Source of the DNA: Bacteroidetes bacterium UBA5697
Lineage (GTDB): Bacteria; Bacteroidota; Bacteroidia; B-17B0; Aurantibacillaceae
DNA: 9,538 nucleotides
NCBI GenBank assembly: GCA_002420145.1
Contig: DIHL01000059.1
Location: forward strand, 1-9,538
Direction of reading: 5' to 3'
This document shows positions 1 through 5,370 of this stretch, in pieces. Each line of letters opens with the position of its first letter. Position 1 is the first letter of the stretch. The notes under the pieces are model-generated. The model saw only the letters and a program-made list of their open reading frames with translations, had not been told where the DNA came from and ran no database searches. The translations under genes and the position numbers were made by a program.

Positions 1-14
1 AAATAAAAATATTT

Positions 15-88
15 GGTGAGGTAGCTCAGTTGGTTAGAGCATCGGATTCATAACCCGAAGGTCAGGAGTTCAAATCTCCTTCTCACTA
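15..88 (+). tRNA. tRNA-Met (CAU anticodon), elongator type
   Basis: The stretch folds as a complete cloverleaf. The acceptor stem pairs 15-21 with 81-87, with G-U pairs at both ends. The D arm starts with GCTC at 24-27. The anticodon loop TTCATAA (47-53) carries CAT at 49-51. The T arm is AGGAG / TTCAAAT / CTCCT (64-80), and the discriminator base is A88. The anticodon stem closes with an A46-C54 mismatch next to the loop. The 3' end reads ACA rather than CCA, so CCA must be added after transcription. It lacks the three G-C pairs next to the anticodon loop expected of an initiator tRNA. A CAU anticodon could also belong to tRNA-Ile2 (lysidine-modified), which sequence alone does not exclude. 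The promoter lies outside the window. Confidence 0.95.
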
Positions 89-89
89 C

Positions 90-118
90 AAAGCCCTGAA
101 GCGATTCAGGGCTTTTTT
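90..118 (+). terminator. Intrinsic terminator of the tRNA gene
   Basis: An 11-bp perfect stem (90-100 with 105-115) closes a GCGA tetraloop of the GNRA type and runs into TTTTTT at 113-118. It begins directly after the tRNA 3' end. Part of this terminator reappears, decayed, behind the tRNA-like copy at 439-467. Confidence 0.9.
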
Positions 119-126
119 GTTGAGAT

Positions 127-369
127 ATGTTTACAGTATATGTTCTATATTCAGAAAATTACAATAAAATTTATGTTGGATATACGTCCAATATAGAACA
201 ACGATTATTAGCACATAATCATTTAGAAACAAAAGGATATACTTTGAAATATAGACCCTGGAAATTAATTTATACTGAAGTTTTTTCTGAAAAATCAGAA
301 GCCATGAAAAGAGAAAAGCAGTTAAAGACGGCGAATGGTAGAGAGTTTATTTGGAAATTAGTTGGTTAG
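127..369 (+). CDS. Minimal GIY-YIG (URI-type) nuclease-domain protein
   Basis: The 80-residue protein is a stand-alone GIY-YIG domain of the URI / UPF0213-like type. The first strand is VYVLY (residues 4-8), standing for the GIY motif. IYVGYT (15-20) stands for YIG. Arg26 lies in EQRLLAHN, followed by YRPWKLIY (42-49) and the helix SEAMKREKQLK (57-67) with the conserved acidic residues. A conserved GREFI-type end follows. The family cleaves DNA by a metal-dependent mechanism, but no DNA-binding domain is fused here, so target and role are unknown. The ATG lies 8 bases after the tRNA terminator T-run and no separate promoter fits between them. Expression would need read-through or an unrecognised start. 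The last two codons and the TAG stop are tRNA-derived sequence (360-369 equals 28-37), so the reading frame closes inside a duplicated tRNA fragment. This suggests insertion into, or co-duplication with, the tRNA. The family assignment is firm; biological activity is unproven. Confidence 0.88.
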   Translation: MFTVYVLYSENYNKIYVGYTSNIEQRLLAHNHLETKGYTLKYRPWKLIYTEVFSEKSEAMKREKQLKTANGREFIWKLVG

Positions 370-384
370 AGCATCGGATTCATA

Positions 385-400
385 TCCGCCAGCTGGCGGA
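385..400. repeat. Perfect 16-base GC-rich palindrome
   Basis: TCCGCCAGCTGGCGGA is its own reverse complement over all 16 bases and is far richer in G+C than its surroundings. As RNA it could form a 6-bp stem with an AGCT loop. It sits where the 3' side of the anticodon stem and the variable loop would be in the tRNA copy. It looks like an inserted palindromic unit rather than drifted tRNA sequence. Confidence 0.85.
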
Positions 401-410
401 CAGGAGTTCA

Positions 411-426
411 TCACGCTATAGCTTGA
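411..426. repeat. Near-perfect 16-base palindrome
   Basis: The sequence TCACGCTATAGCTTGA is palindromic apart from one pair (C414 against T423). Its inner eight bases, GCTATAGC, are perfect. It has the same length as the palindrome at 385-400 and lies exactly 10 tRNA-identical bases after it. It replaces the five tRNA bases corresponding to 73-77, at the junction of the T loop and T stem. Confidence 0.7.
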
Positions 427-492
427 CCTTATCATTACAAAGCCCTTAAGGTGTTCCGAGTTTTTTTATTAAACTCTTTTTAAATGAATTTG

Positions 493-500
493 TACTTTTG
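493..500 (+). promoter_or_regulatory. Possible -7 element for the exporter gene
   Basis: TACTTTTG matches the Bacteroidota -7 consensus TAnnTTTG. No TTG is present 17-23 bases upstream; the nearest substitute is TTA at 469-471. The start codon is only 15 bases beyond the element, so the leader would be about ten bases. In such AT-rich DNA this may be chance. Confidence 0.35.
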
Positions 501-515
501 ACTAAATCTTAAAGT

Positions 516-1739
516 ATGACTAAAACAATAAATTCTGAAAAAACTGAAGAAGTTGAGTTAGTTGTACTACTAGCCAAACAGCTCCAAAACAATGGTATTC
601 CTGCTCATCGTATGGAAGAAACGTTTGCTACTGTGTGTAAAATTTTAGATTTAGAGGGTGATGTGTTTTCTTCTCCTAATGGCTTAATGATAAATGTAGG
701 TCAAAAGGGAGACCTTAAAACCTTTTTTATTAAAGCCCCTTATGGTGATTTGAATTTTGAAAAGCTCGATAAAATCGACAAGGTTTATGAAGATATTATT
801 AGCCAAAAAATAACTACATCACACGCAATAAAAATTCTTTATTTAATTGAGAGTTCACCTAAACGTTACCATTCTTTAATAGAAATTTTATTTTTTGGAA
901 TTTCTACAGGTAGTGCAGCTAGGCTTTTTGGAGGAGCTTATGCTGAAATTTTTGTATCTTTTATCATAGGTTGCTTTATTGGTTTTTTGATTGATTTAAC
1001 GACGAAGCTTCCTAGAATAGGGAGGATGCTTATTGTTATTTCTGCTTTATTTGCTAGCGCCTTTGCTAAGTTATCAGTCATGTATTTAGGCAATTATTCT
1101 GTGGATGTGGCCACAATCACAGGGCTTATTATTTTAATTCCAGGCTTTTCTTTTACTGTATCTATTATCGAATTAGTAAATGGCCATGCATTGGCGGGAA
1201 CGGCAAGATTTTCAAACACGATGATTACATTATTAATGATAGGTTTAGGAATTGGAGTAGGAAGCCAAATAGATAAACTAGTTGAAGTTAATGCATCGTT
1301 AGTTTCATTGCCAATATTGCCACAATGGACTATTTATATCGCTCTTTTAACTGTTCCATTAGGATTTGTTGTGCTTTTTAAAGCATTGCCCAAAGATTTT
1401 GTTTGGATATTATTAGCATGTTTATGTTCCTACTATACTTTAAAACTGAGTTCAGATTTAGGAAGCGCACCATTTTCTATCTTTTTAGCCTCTTTTATAT
1501 TGGGGTTAATAAGTAACGTTTTCGGAATGCTAACTAATAAACCAGTTACAATTATGTTGGTTCCCGGAATTATTTTGTTAGTTCCTGGTTCTTTAGGATT
1601 TCAAAGTATCACAAATTTGTTGGATAATGAAACACTTCGTGGAGTTGAAACCGCTTTTTCCATGACAATTACAGCCGTTTCTCTGGTAGCTGGCTTAGTT
1701 TTAAGTAATATTGTATTAGCTCCCAAAAAGAGTTTTTAA
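516..1739 (+). CDS. ThrE-family threonine/serine exporter (two-domain form)
   Basis: This 407-residue inner-membrane protein matches the ThrE family, proton-motive-force-driven exporters of threonine and serine in characterised members. Residues 1-120 form a soluble N-terminal region. A first membrane domain follows (about 121-260, about five helices). It carries the family motif IPGFSFTVSIIELVNG with Pro209-Gly210, followed by HALAGTARF. A second membrane domain (about 270-405) carries VPGIILLVPGSLGF with the Pro350-Gly351 and Pro357-Gly358 pairs. The single-chain arrangement of both domains (DUF1212-like plus DUF3815-like) is the ThrE form; in many other bacteria the two halves are separate genes. 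Length is normal and the frame is intact. The ATG at 516 begins a run of plausible N-terminal sequence, with no better upstream start. Substrate is inferred from family only. It appears to be a single-gene unit, with no clear terminator behind it. Confidence 0.88.
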   Translation: MTKTINSEKTEEVELVVLLAKQLQNNGIPAHRMEETFATVCKILDLEGDVFSSPNGLMINVGQKGDLKTFFIKAPYGDLNFEKLDKIDKVYEDIISQKITTSHAIKILYLIESSPKRYHSLIEILFFGISTGSAARLFGGAYAEIFVSFIIGCFIGFLIDLTTKLPRIGRMLIVISALFASAFAKLSVMYLGNYSVDVATITGLIILIPGFSFTVSIIELVNGHALAGTARFSNTMITLLMIGLGIGVGSQIDKLVEVNASLVSLPILPQWTIYIALLTVPLGFVVLFKALPKDFVWILLACLCSYYTLKLSSDLGSAPFSIFLASFILGLISNVFGMLTNKPVTIMLVPGIILLVPGSLGFQSITNLLDNETLRGVETAFSMTITAVSLVAGLVLSNIVLAPKKSF

Positions 1740-1833
1740 ACTAAAGATTATTTCCTAGTCTTTTAGTAGGCTATGATTTTAGTCAGGATTTGATTTAACT
1801 TATTTATTAAAATAACTTAAAAATAATGCAAAT

Positions 1834-1841
1834 TAAATTTG
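1834..1841 (+). promoter_or_regulatory. Possible -7 element for citrate synthase
   Basis: TAAATTTG fits TAnnTTTG exactly. It lies 52 bases before the citrate synthase start, giving a leader of roughly 45 bases. No TTG occurs at the expected 17-23 base spacing, so the call is tentative. Confidence 0.4.
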
Positions 1842-1893
1842 TTTAAATCAATACACTGCATAAATTTACAAGGTTTTAAAAACGATTATAAAC

Positions 1894-3216
1894 ATGGATA
1901 GATTAAAAGATAAGTTCCGCGAGAAAGCAGTGCCTTTAGCGGCTGAGATTAAAGATATTATCAAAAATCATGGCGATTTAAAGTTAGGTGAAATTACTGT
2001 AGCTCAAGTGTACCAAGGAATGAAAGGTATGATTGGTATGGTAACAGAAACATCTAAATTAGATGCAGAAGAAGGAATTCGTTTTAGAGGATATTCAATC
2101 CCTGAGTTACGTAAGCATTTACCAAAGGCACCAGGAGGAACTGAGCCTTTACCTGAGGGAATTTTTTATTTAATGTTAGTAGGTGAGTTACCAACTCAAG
2201 AAGATGTTAGTTATATTACTAACGAGTGGCAAAAACGCAGTAATGTTCCAAAGCATGTATTTGATGTGATTGAAAAATTACCTACAGATACGCATCCAAT
2301 GACTCAGTTTGTAATTGGTATTATGGCTATGCAAACAGAAAGTTTATTTGCAAAAGCGTATGCAAAAGGAATTAATAAAAAAGATTATTGGGATTATGTG
2401 TATGAAGATTCAATGAATTTAATTGCACGTTTACCAAGAATTGCGGCATACATCTACCGTCGTAAATACAAAGGTGGTGTTCATATCGAACCAGATCATA
2501 AATTAGATTGGGCAGCAAATTTTGCTCATATGTTAGGCTACGAAGATTTTGATATGAAACGATTAATGCGTTTATATTTAACGATTCACGTCGATCATGA
2601 AGGTGGTAACGTTTCTGCACATGCTACGCACTTAGTAGGTTCTGCGTTATCTGATCCATATTTAGCATTTGCAGCAGGTATGAATGGTTTAGCAGGTCCT
2701 TTACATGGTTTAGCAAATCAGGAAGTATTAAGCTGGATTATGGAGTTGAAAGAAAATTTAGGAGGAGGTTTACCTACTAAAGAACAAATTGCAGAGTACA
2801 TTAAGAAAACTTTAGCTGAAGGAAAAGTAGTTCCAGGGTACGGACACGCAGTATTGCGTAAAACAGATCCACGTTTCACGGCACAACAAGATTTTTATAA
2901 AACATACATCAAGCACGATAATATTTGCGAAATCGTTCAAATGGTATATGAAGTAGCACCTCCAATTTTAGAGTCAACAGGAAAAATTAAAAATCCTTGG
3001 CCAAATGTAGATGCACACTCAGGAGCTTTATTAGTCCACTACGGTATGCATGAGTATGATTTCTATACTGTATTATTTGGTGTGTCTCGTGCTTTAGGAG
3101 TATTAGCTAGTTTAGTGTGGGATAGAGCAACTGGTTCTGCAATCGAAAGACCAAATTCTACAACTACAGAAAATATCAAAGCAAAAATTAAAGCAGCCCA
3201 AGAAGCAAAAGCTTAA
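1894..3216 (+). CDS. gltA: Citrate synthase, mitochondrial (eukaryotic) type
   Basis: The enzyme condenses oxaloacetate with acetyl-CoA to citrate, the entry step of the TCA cycle in the cytoplasm. The 440-residue sequence follows the type I, mitochondrial-like pattern. It has the block SDPYLAFAAGMNGLAGPLHG, the catalytic His271 in PLHGLANQEV, His318 in GYGHAVLRKTDPRF, and Asp373 in NVDAHSG. Spacing agrees within a residue or so with the pig enzyme catalytic triad (His274, His320, Asp375). The C-terminal block FGVSRALGVLASLVWDRA and the ERPNS motif are also of that type. All key residues are present and the ATG gives a full-length N terminus. This type usually forms dimers without NADH inhibition, unlike the hexameric enzyme of enteric bacteria; that is family knowledge and untested here. 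It is transcribed alone: a 154-base gap precedes it and a strong terminator follows. Confidence 0.97.
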   Translation: MDRLKDKFREKAVPLAAEIKDIIKNHGDLKLGEITVAQVYQGMKGMIGMVTETSKLDAEEGIRFRGYSIPELRKHLPKAPGGTEPLPEGIFYLMLVGELPTQEDVSYITNEWQKRSNVPKHVFDVIEKLPTDTHPMTQFVIGIMAMQTESLFAKAYAKGINKKDYWDYVYEDSMNLIARLPRIAAYIYRRKYKGGVHIEPDHKLDWAANFAHMLGYEDFDMKRLMRLYLTIHVDHEGGNVSAHATHLVGSALSDPYLAFAAGMNGLAGPLHGLANQEVLSWIMELKENLGGGLPTKEQIAEYIKKTLAEGKVVPGYGHAVLRKTDPRFTAQQDFYKTYIKHDNICEIVQMVYEVAPPILESTGKIKNPWPNVDAHSGALLVHYGMHEYDFYTVLFGVSRALGVLASLVWDRATGSAIERPNSTTTENIKAKIKAAQEAKA

Positions 3217-3232
3217 TTTGATTTTATAATTT

Positions 3233-3271
3233 AAAAAAGTCCATTTGTCAACTGACAGATGGACTTTTTTT
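3233..3271 (+). terminator. Intrinsic terminator of citrate synthase
   Basis: The arm 3233-3249 pairs with 3254-3270, interrupted only by one T-G wobble, around an AACT loop. The 3' side ends in a run of seven T. It starts 17 bases after the stop codon. The A-run on the 5' side would also allow some function on the minus strand. Confidence 0.9.
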
Positions 3272-3284
3272 ATTTTCTGAAATT

Positions 3285-3306
3285 GAGGGGGCGCCCCTCT
3301 ATTTTT
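3285..3306 (+). terminator. GC-rich hairpin followed by a T-run (possible second terminator)
   Basis: GAGGGG (3285-3290) pairs with CCCCTC (3294-3299) around a GCG loop. A shifted pairing through the palindrome GGGGCGCCCC (3288-3297) is equally possible. T-rich sequence follows. It is a conspicuous G+C island in very AT-rich DNA only 14 bases after the citrate synthase terminator. It could be a backup terminator or a small mobile palindrome. Confidence 0.4.
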
Positions 3307-3357
3307 TACTTTTTTGATAAACTAACTTTACACTATCAAATTTAAACTCAACAAAAA

Positions 3358-3482
3358 ATGAAAAAAGTATTATTATTATTAGGGGGAGCATAGTTTCTTT
3401 AACATTTAGTGTTCTTTTATCAAGAATGATATTTAGTAATGCTCTCTATTTATTCTTTGGATTGCTGGTCATTAATAAGTGA
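3358..3482 (+). pseudogene. Tiny hydrophobic ORF broken by a frameshift at a G-run
   Basis: An ATG preceded by an A-rich tract opens MKKVLLLLGGA, a typical signal-peptide beginning, and stops at 3391-3393. Just before the stop are four TTA codons and a five-G run (3382-3386). If one G were added, the frame would continue through SIVSLTFSVLLS... to a TGA at 3480-3482, giving about 41 mostly hydrophobic residues. Upstream, TTG at 3314-3316 stands 17 bases before TATCAAAT, a weak promoter-like pair. This may be the remnant of an exported or membrane peptide, a phase-variable gene, or a one-base sequence error. The product is not recognised. Confidence 0.35.
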
Positions 3483-3557
3483 CTAGATAATAATCTTTTC
3501 GTTTCGATAATATTTTTATATCTTTAATGATATCGATTTTAATCGTGTCATTTTTCT

Positions 3558-4547
3558 ATGTTAAAACGTGTTTTATTTTTTATCCTTATTTGTTTTGGAT
3601 TAATTATTATTATTCCAAAGGAGTCTTCGCAATCTTGGGGTTTTTATGGTCATAAACGAATAAACAGAATGGCGGTGTTTACTCTACCACCCGAAATGGT
3701 TTCGTTTTATAAAAAACACATTGAGTTTGTTACAAACCATGCGGTTGATCCAGATAAACGTCGTTACGGAGTAGAAGGAGAAGCCCCAAGGCATTATATA
3801 GATATAGATCATTATGGAGCTCATGCATTTGATAGCGTACCAAAATTTTGGAAAGCCGCTATCGAAAAATATTCCGAAGATACTTTAATGGCTTACGGCA
3901 TAGTTCCTTGGCAAATAGAAAAACATTATTATAAATTATTAAACGCCTTTAAGGATGAGAATTTAGATAGAATTCTTCATTACAGCGCAGATTTAGGGCA
4001 TTATATTGCAGATGCTCATGTGCCATTGCATACTACTGAAAACTATAATGGACAGCTAACTGGACAAAGAGGAATTCATGGATTTTGGGAAAGTAGAATA
4101 CCTGAGTTAAAGGCCGAAGATTACGATTATTTTGTTGGTAGAGCCAAGTATGTTGATTCTCCTCTAAAGTCAGCATGGAAAGTAGTTTACGACAGTCATA
4201 TGGCGGTTGACAGTGTTTTGAAATTTGAAGCCATGTTAAATAAAGATTTTCCAACGGATAGAAAATATGCTTTTGAAAATAGAGGAAATGTGATGATGAA
4301 AACCTATTCGGTTGAATACACCAATCGTTATGATTTGATGATTAAAGGACAAGTGGAGCGAAGAATGCGCGAGAGTATTACGATGGTTGGTAGTTTATGG
4401 TATACGGCTTGGGTAAATGCTGGTAAACCTAATTTGGATAAATTGGGAGAGAAAGATATAAGCGATTCTTTGAAAATTGCCATGCAAAAAGAAGAAGAAT
4501 TATATCTACAGCAAAAAATTAAAAATGCAAAAGGGCATGAAGATTAA
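3558..4547 (+). CDS. Secreted zinc-dependent phospholipase C / S1-P1 nuclease-fold protein
   Basis: This 329-residue protein has an N-terminal export signal (residues 1-26: Lys-Arg then about 15 hydrophobic residues). The predicted mature chain starts at or near Trp27. That fits the family, where the N-terminal Trp itself binds zinc. Further candidate zinc ligands occur in the expected order: His32 (WGFYGH), Asp82/Asp84/His85 (HYIDIDHY), His148 and Asp152 (GHYIADAH), His158 (VPLH), and His174 plus Glu178 (GIHGFWE). The fold is shared by bacterial phospholipase C and S1/P1 single-strand nucleases, both trinuclear zinc hydrolases, so the substrate may be a phospholipid headgroup ester or nucleic acid. 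The C-terminal 40 residues are charged and helical. No T9SS sorting domain is seen, so a periplasmic or membrane-attached location is likely. It stands alone, and its 3' end overlaps a doubtful minus-strand ORF. Confidence 0.85.
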   Translation: MLKRVLFFILICFGLIIIIPKESSQSWGFYGHKRINRMAVFTLPPEMVSFYKKHIEFVTNHAVDPDKRRYGVEGEAPRHYIDIDHYGAHAFDSVPKFWKAAIEKYSEDTLMAYGIVPWQIEKHYYKLLNAFKDENLDRILHYSADLGHYIADAHVPLHTTENYNGQLTGQRGIHGFWESRIPELKAEDYDYFVGRAKYVDSPLKSAWKVVYDSHMAVDSVLKFEAMLNKDFPTDRKYAFENRGNVMMKTYSVEYTNRYDLMIKGQVERRMRESITMVGSLWYTAWVNAGKPNLDKLGEKDISDSLKIAMQKEEELYLQQKIKNAKGHED

Positions 4548-4748
4548 CTGAATACAATGATGCTTATTTAGTCTATTATGTCTCATATTATATTCCATTT
4601 TCACAAGTAGTTTTATTAATATTTCGTTTTGAAGAGTTTCAAGTTCTTCTAATGTTTTTTCATTTAGATATGAGAAACTAAAAATCTCTGAATGTTTAAT
4701 AATTCGTTTGATGATTTTTTTTCGCTTTATTTCAAAATCGTTATGCAT
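4506..4748 (-). CDS. Doubtful small basic protein, unknown
   Basis: From the ATG at 4748 the minus strand is open for 80 codons; a further 15 codons are open upstream to an ATG at 4793. Residues 1-50 look protein-like: a basic stretch (KRKKIIKRIIKH) followed by an amphipathic helix (NEKTLEELETLQNEILIKLL). The last 14 codons lie antisense to the end of the phospholipase-like gene and look non-coding in character. It has no recognised family, no clear promoter, and a terminator separates it from ssb upstream. It may be a real small gene with an extended tail, a remnant, or an open frame by chance in AT-rich DNA. Confidence 0.33.
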   Translation of the reverse strand: MHNDFEIKRKKIIKRIIKHSEIFSFSYLNEKTLEELETLQNEILIKLLVKMEYNMRHNRLNKHHCIQLIFMPFCIFNFLL

Positions 4749-4859
4749 GGTATTTTTTTGCACAAAGTAATTGCAGAAAAAAATAGGATACACCTTCTTT
4801 TTAGAGAGTATAATTCACGTGTAAGTTTTTTTATTTTTTTGTTATGATTTTAAGTAACA

Positions 4860-4895
4860 AGAAAGCCCATTCACCTTTAGGTAAATGGGCTTTCT
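4860..4895 (-). terminator. Intrinsic terminator behind ssb, possibly bidirectional
   Basis: A 12-bp perfect stem (4860-4871 with 4884-4895) continues, after one mismatch, with three more pairs around a four-base loop. The AAAGCCC / GGGCTTT arms give U-rich 3' sides in both directions. It lies 18 bases beyond the ssb stop. It could also stop transcripts arriving from the phospholipase-like gene, which has no nearer terminator. Confidence 0.75.
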
Positions 4896-4913
4896 AATTT
4901 AGATATATGATAT

Positions 4914-5252
4914 TTATTTTTTCTTACCTAACATCGTAAATTCATTCACGATGATATTGGTTACGTAGCGTTTCACACCATCTTTATCAGTATAATTGTT
5001 ATTTTGAAGCTTTCCGTCAATAGCGACTTCAACACCTTTTTCTAAAAACTTTTCTGCAAAAGCCGCTTGACTTCCCCATGCAGTTACATTATGCCAAGTT
5101 GTTTCAGTAACTTTTTCTCCTTTTTGATTTTTGTATGTTTCGTTAGTTGCAATGACTAGCTTTGCCATTTTTAATCCTCCATTCAACGTTTTCACTTCTG
5201 GAGCTGTTCCTAAATTACCAATTAACTGTACGCGGTTTCTTAATGTGTTCAT
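4914..5252 (-). CDS. ssb: Single-stranded DNA-binding protein, short form without acidic tail
   Basis: The 112-residue protein is a single OB-fold SSB. The N-terminal strand NRVQLIGNLGTAPEVK (residues 6-21), LVIATNE (32-38), TTWHNVTAWG with Trp53 and Trp59 (51-60), the helix AAFAEKFLEKG, VAIDGKLQ, and the final strand are all in family order. SSB coats single-stranded DNA in replication, recombination and repair. The chain stops right after the OB fold with GKKK. The disordered linker and acidic DDDIPF-like tip through which canonical SSB recruits partner proteins are missing. A longer replicative ssb elsewhere in the genome is therefore likely, with this copy having a specialised role such as recombination or competence (inference). 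The gene is alone on its strand, ends at a terminator, and has an unusually structured upstream region (5315-5440). Confidence 0.95.
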   Translation of the reverse strand: MNTLRNRVQLIGNLGTAPEVKTLNGGLKMAKLVIATNETYKNQKGEKVTETTWHNVTAWGSQAAFAEKFLEKGVEVAIDGKLQNNNYTDKDGVKRYVTNIIVNEFTMLGKKK

Positions 5253-5314
5253 GATTTTTTCTTTTTTAAATTATTATACTTTCTACAAATTAAATTTTTG
5301 CCGTGTTTTGATTT

Positions 5315-5326
5315 TGAAGCGCTTCA
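5315..5326. promoter_or_regulatory. 12-base perfect palindrome in the ssb leader, operator-like
   Basis: TGAAGCGCTTCA is a perfect palindrome. It lies 16 bases downstream, in the ssb direction, of the -7 element at 5342-5349, so it would cover about +10 to +22 of the predicted transcript. That is a usual place for a repressor operator, although a short RNA hairpin is also possible. Confidence 0.4.
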
Positions 5327-5341
5327 TCATTTTCGACGACA

Positions 5342-5349
5342 CAAAGGTA
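5342..5349 (-). promoter_or_regulatory. TAnnTTTG -7 element reading toward ssb
   Basis: On the minus strand this reads TACCTTTG, an exact match to TAnnTTTG. It predicts a start near 5335 and a leader of about 80 bases. No TTG is found at 17-23 bases upstream. The decamer array begins about there instead, consistent with activator-dependent transcription. Confidence 0.5.
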
Positions 5350-5370
5350 ATAGCAACACAAAAAAAGATT

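Larger units (their letters stand above)
360..467 (+). pseudogene. 5'-truncated tRNA-Met copy interrupted by two palindromes, with decayed terminator
   Basis: Bases 360-384 repeat tRNA bases 28-52 without a mismatch (25 of 25). Bases 401-410 repeat tRNA 63-72 (10 of 10). Bases 427-446 align with tRNA and terminator bases 78-97, with two substitutions. Between these blocks the tRNA segments 53-62 and 73-77 are replaced by two 16-base palindromes (385-400 and 411-426). The first 13 tRNA bases (15-27) are absent; the nuclease gene lies where they would be. The terminator copy keeps its first arm and a seven-T run (461-467), but its second arm no longer pairs. Without a 5' acceptor arm and with disrupted anticodon and T stems it cannot be a working tRNA. 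It could be a relic, or a substrate or attachment sequence for the nuclease element. Confidence 0.85.

Noticed and set aside
360..439. A second functional tRNA-Met
   Set aside because: The 5' acceptor strand and half of the D stem are missing and both the anticodon and T stems are interrupted by palindromes.
1740..1775. Possible terminator after the exporter gene (ACTAAAGA against TCTTTTAGT, CCTA against TAGG)
   Set aside because: The arms are imperfect and weak, and no T-run follows the stem.
2372..2620. Minus-strand open frame of 82 codons inside the citrate synthase gene
   Set aside because: It is fully antisense to a well-conserved coding region and has no recognisable motif or start context.
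4033..4254. Minus-strand open frame of 73 codons inside the zinc-hydrolase gene
   Set aside because: It is antisense to the zinc-binding region of a clear gene and has no independent support.
4839..4860. TTGTTA / TAACAA hairpin next to the ssb terminator
   Set aside because: It is short and AT-only apart from one pair, and the T-run is on the wrong side for either strand.
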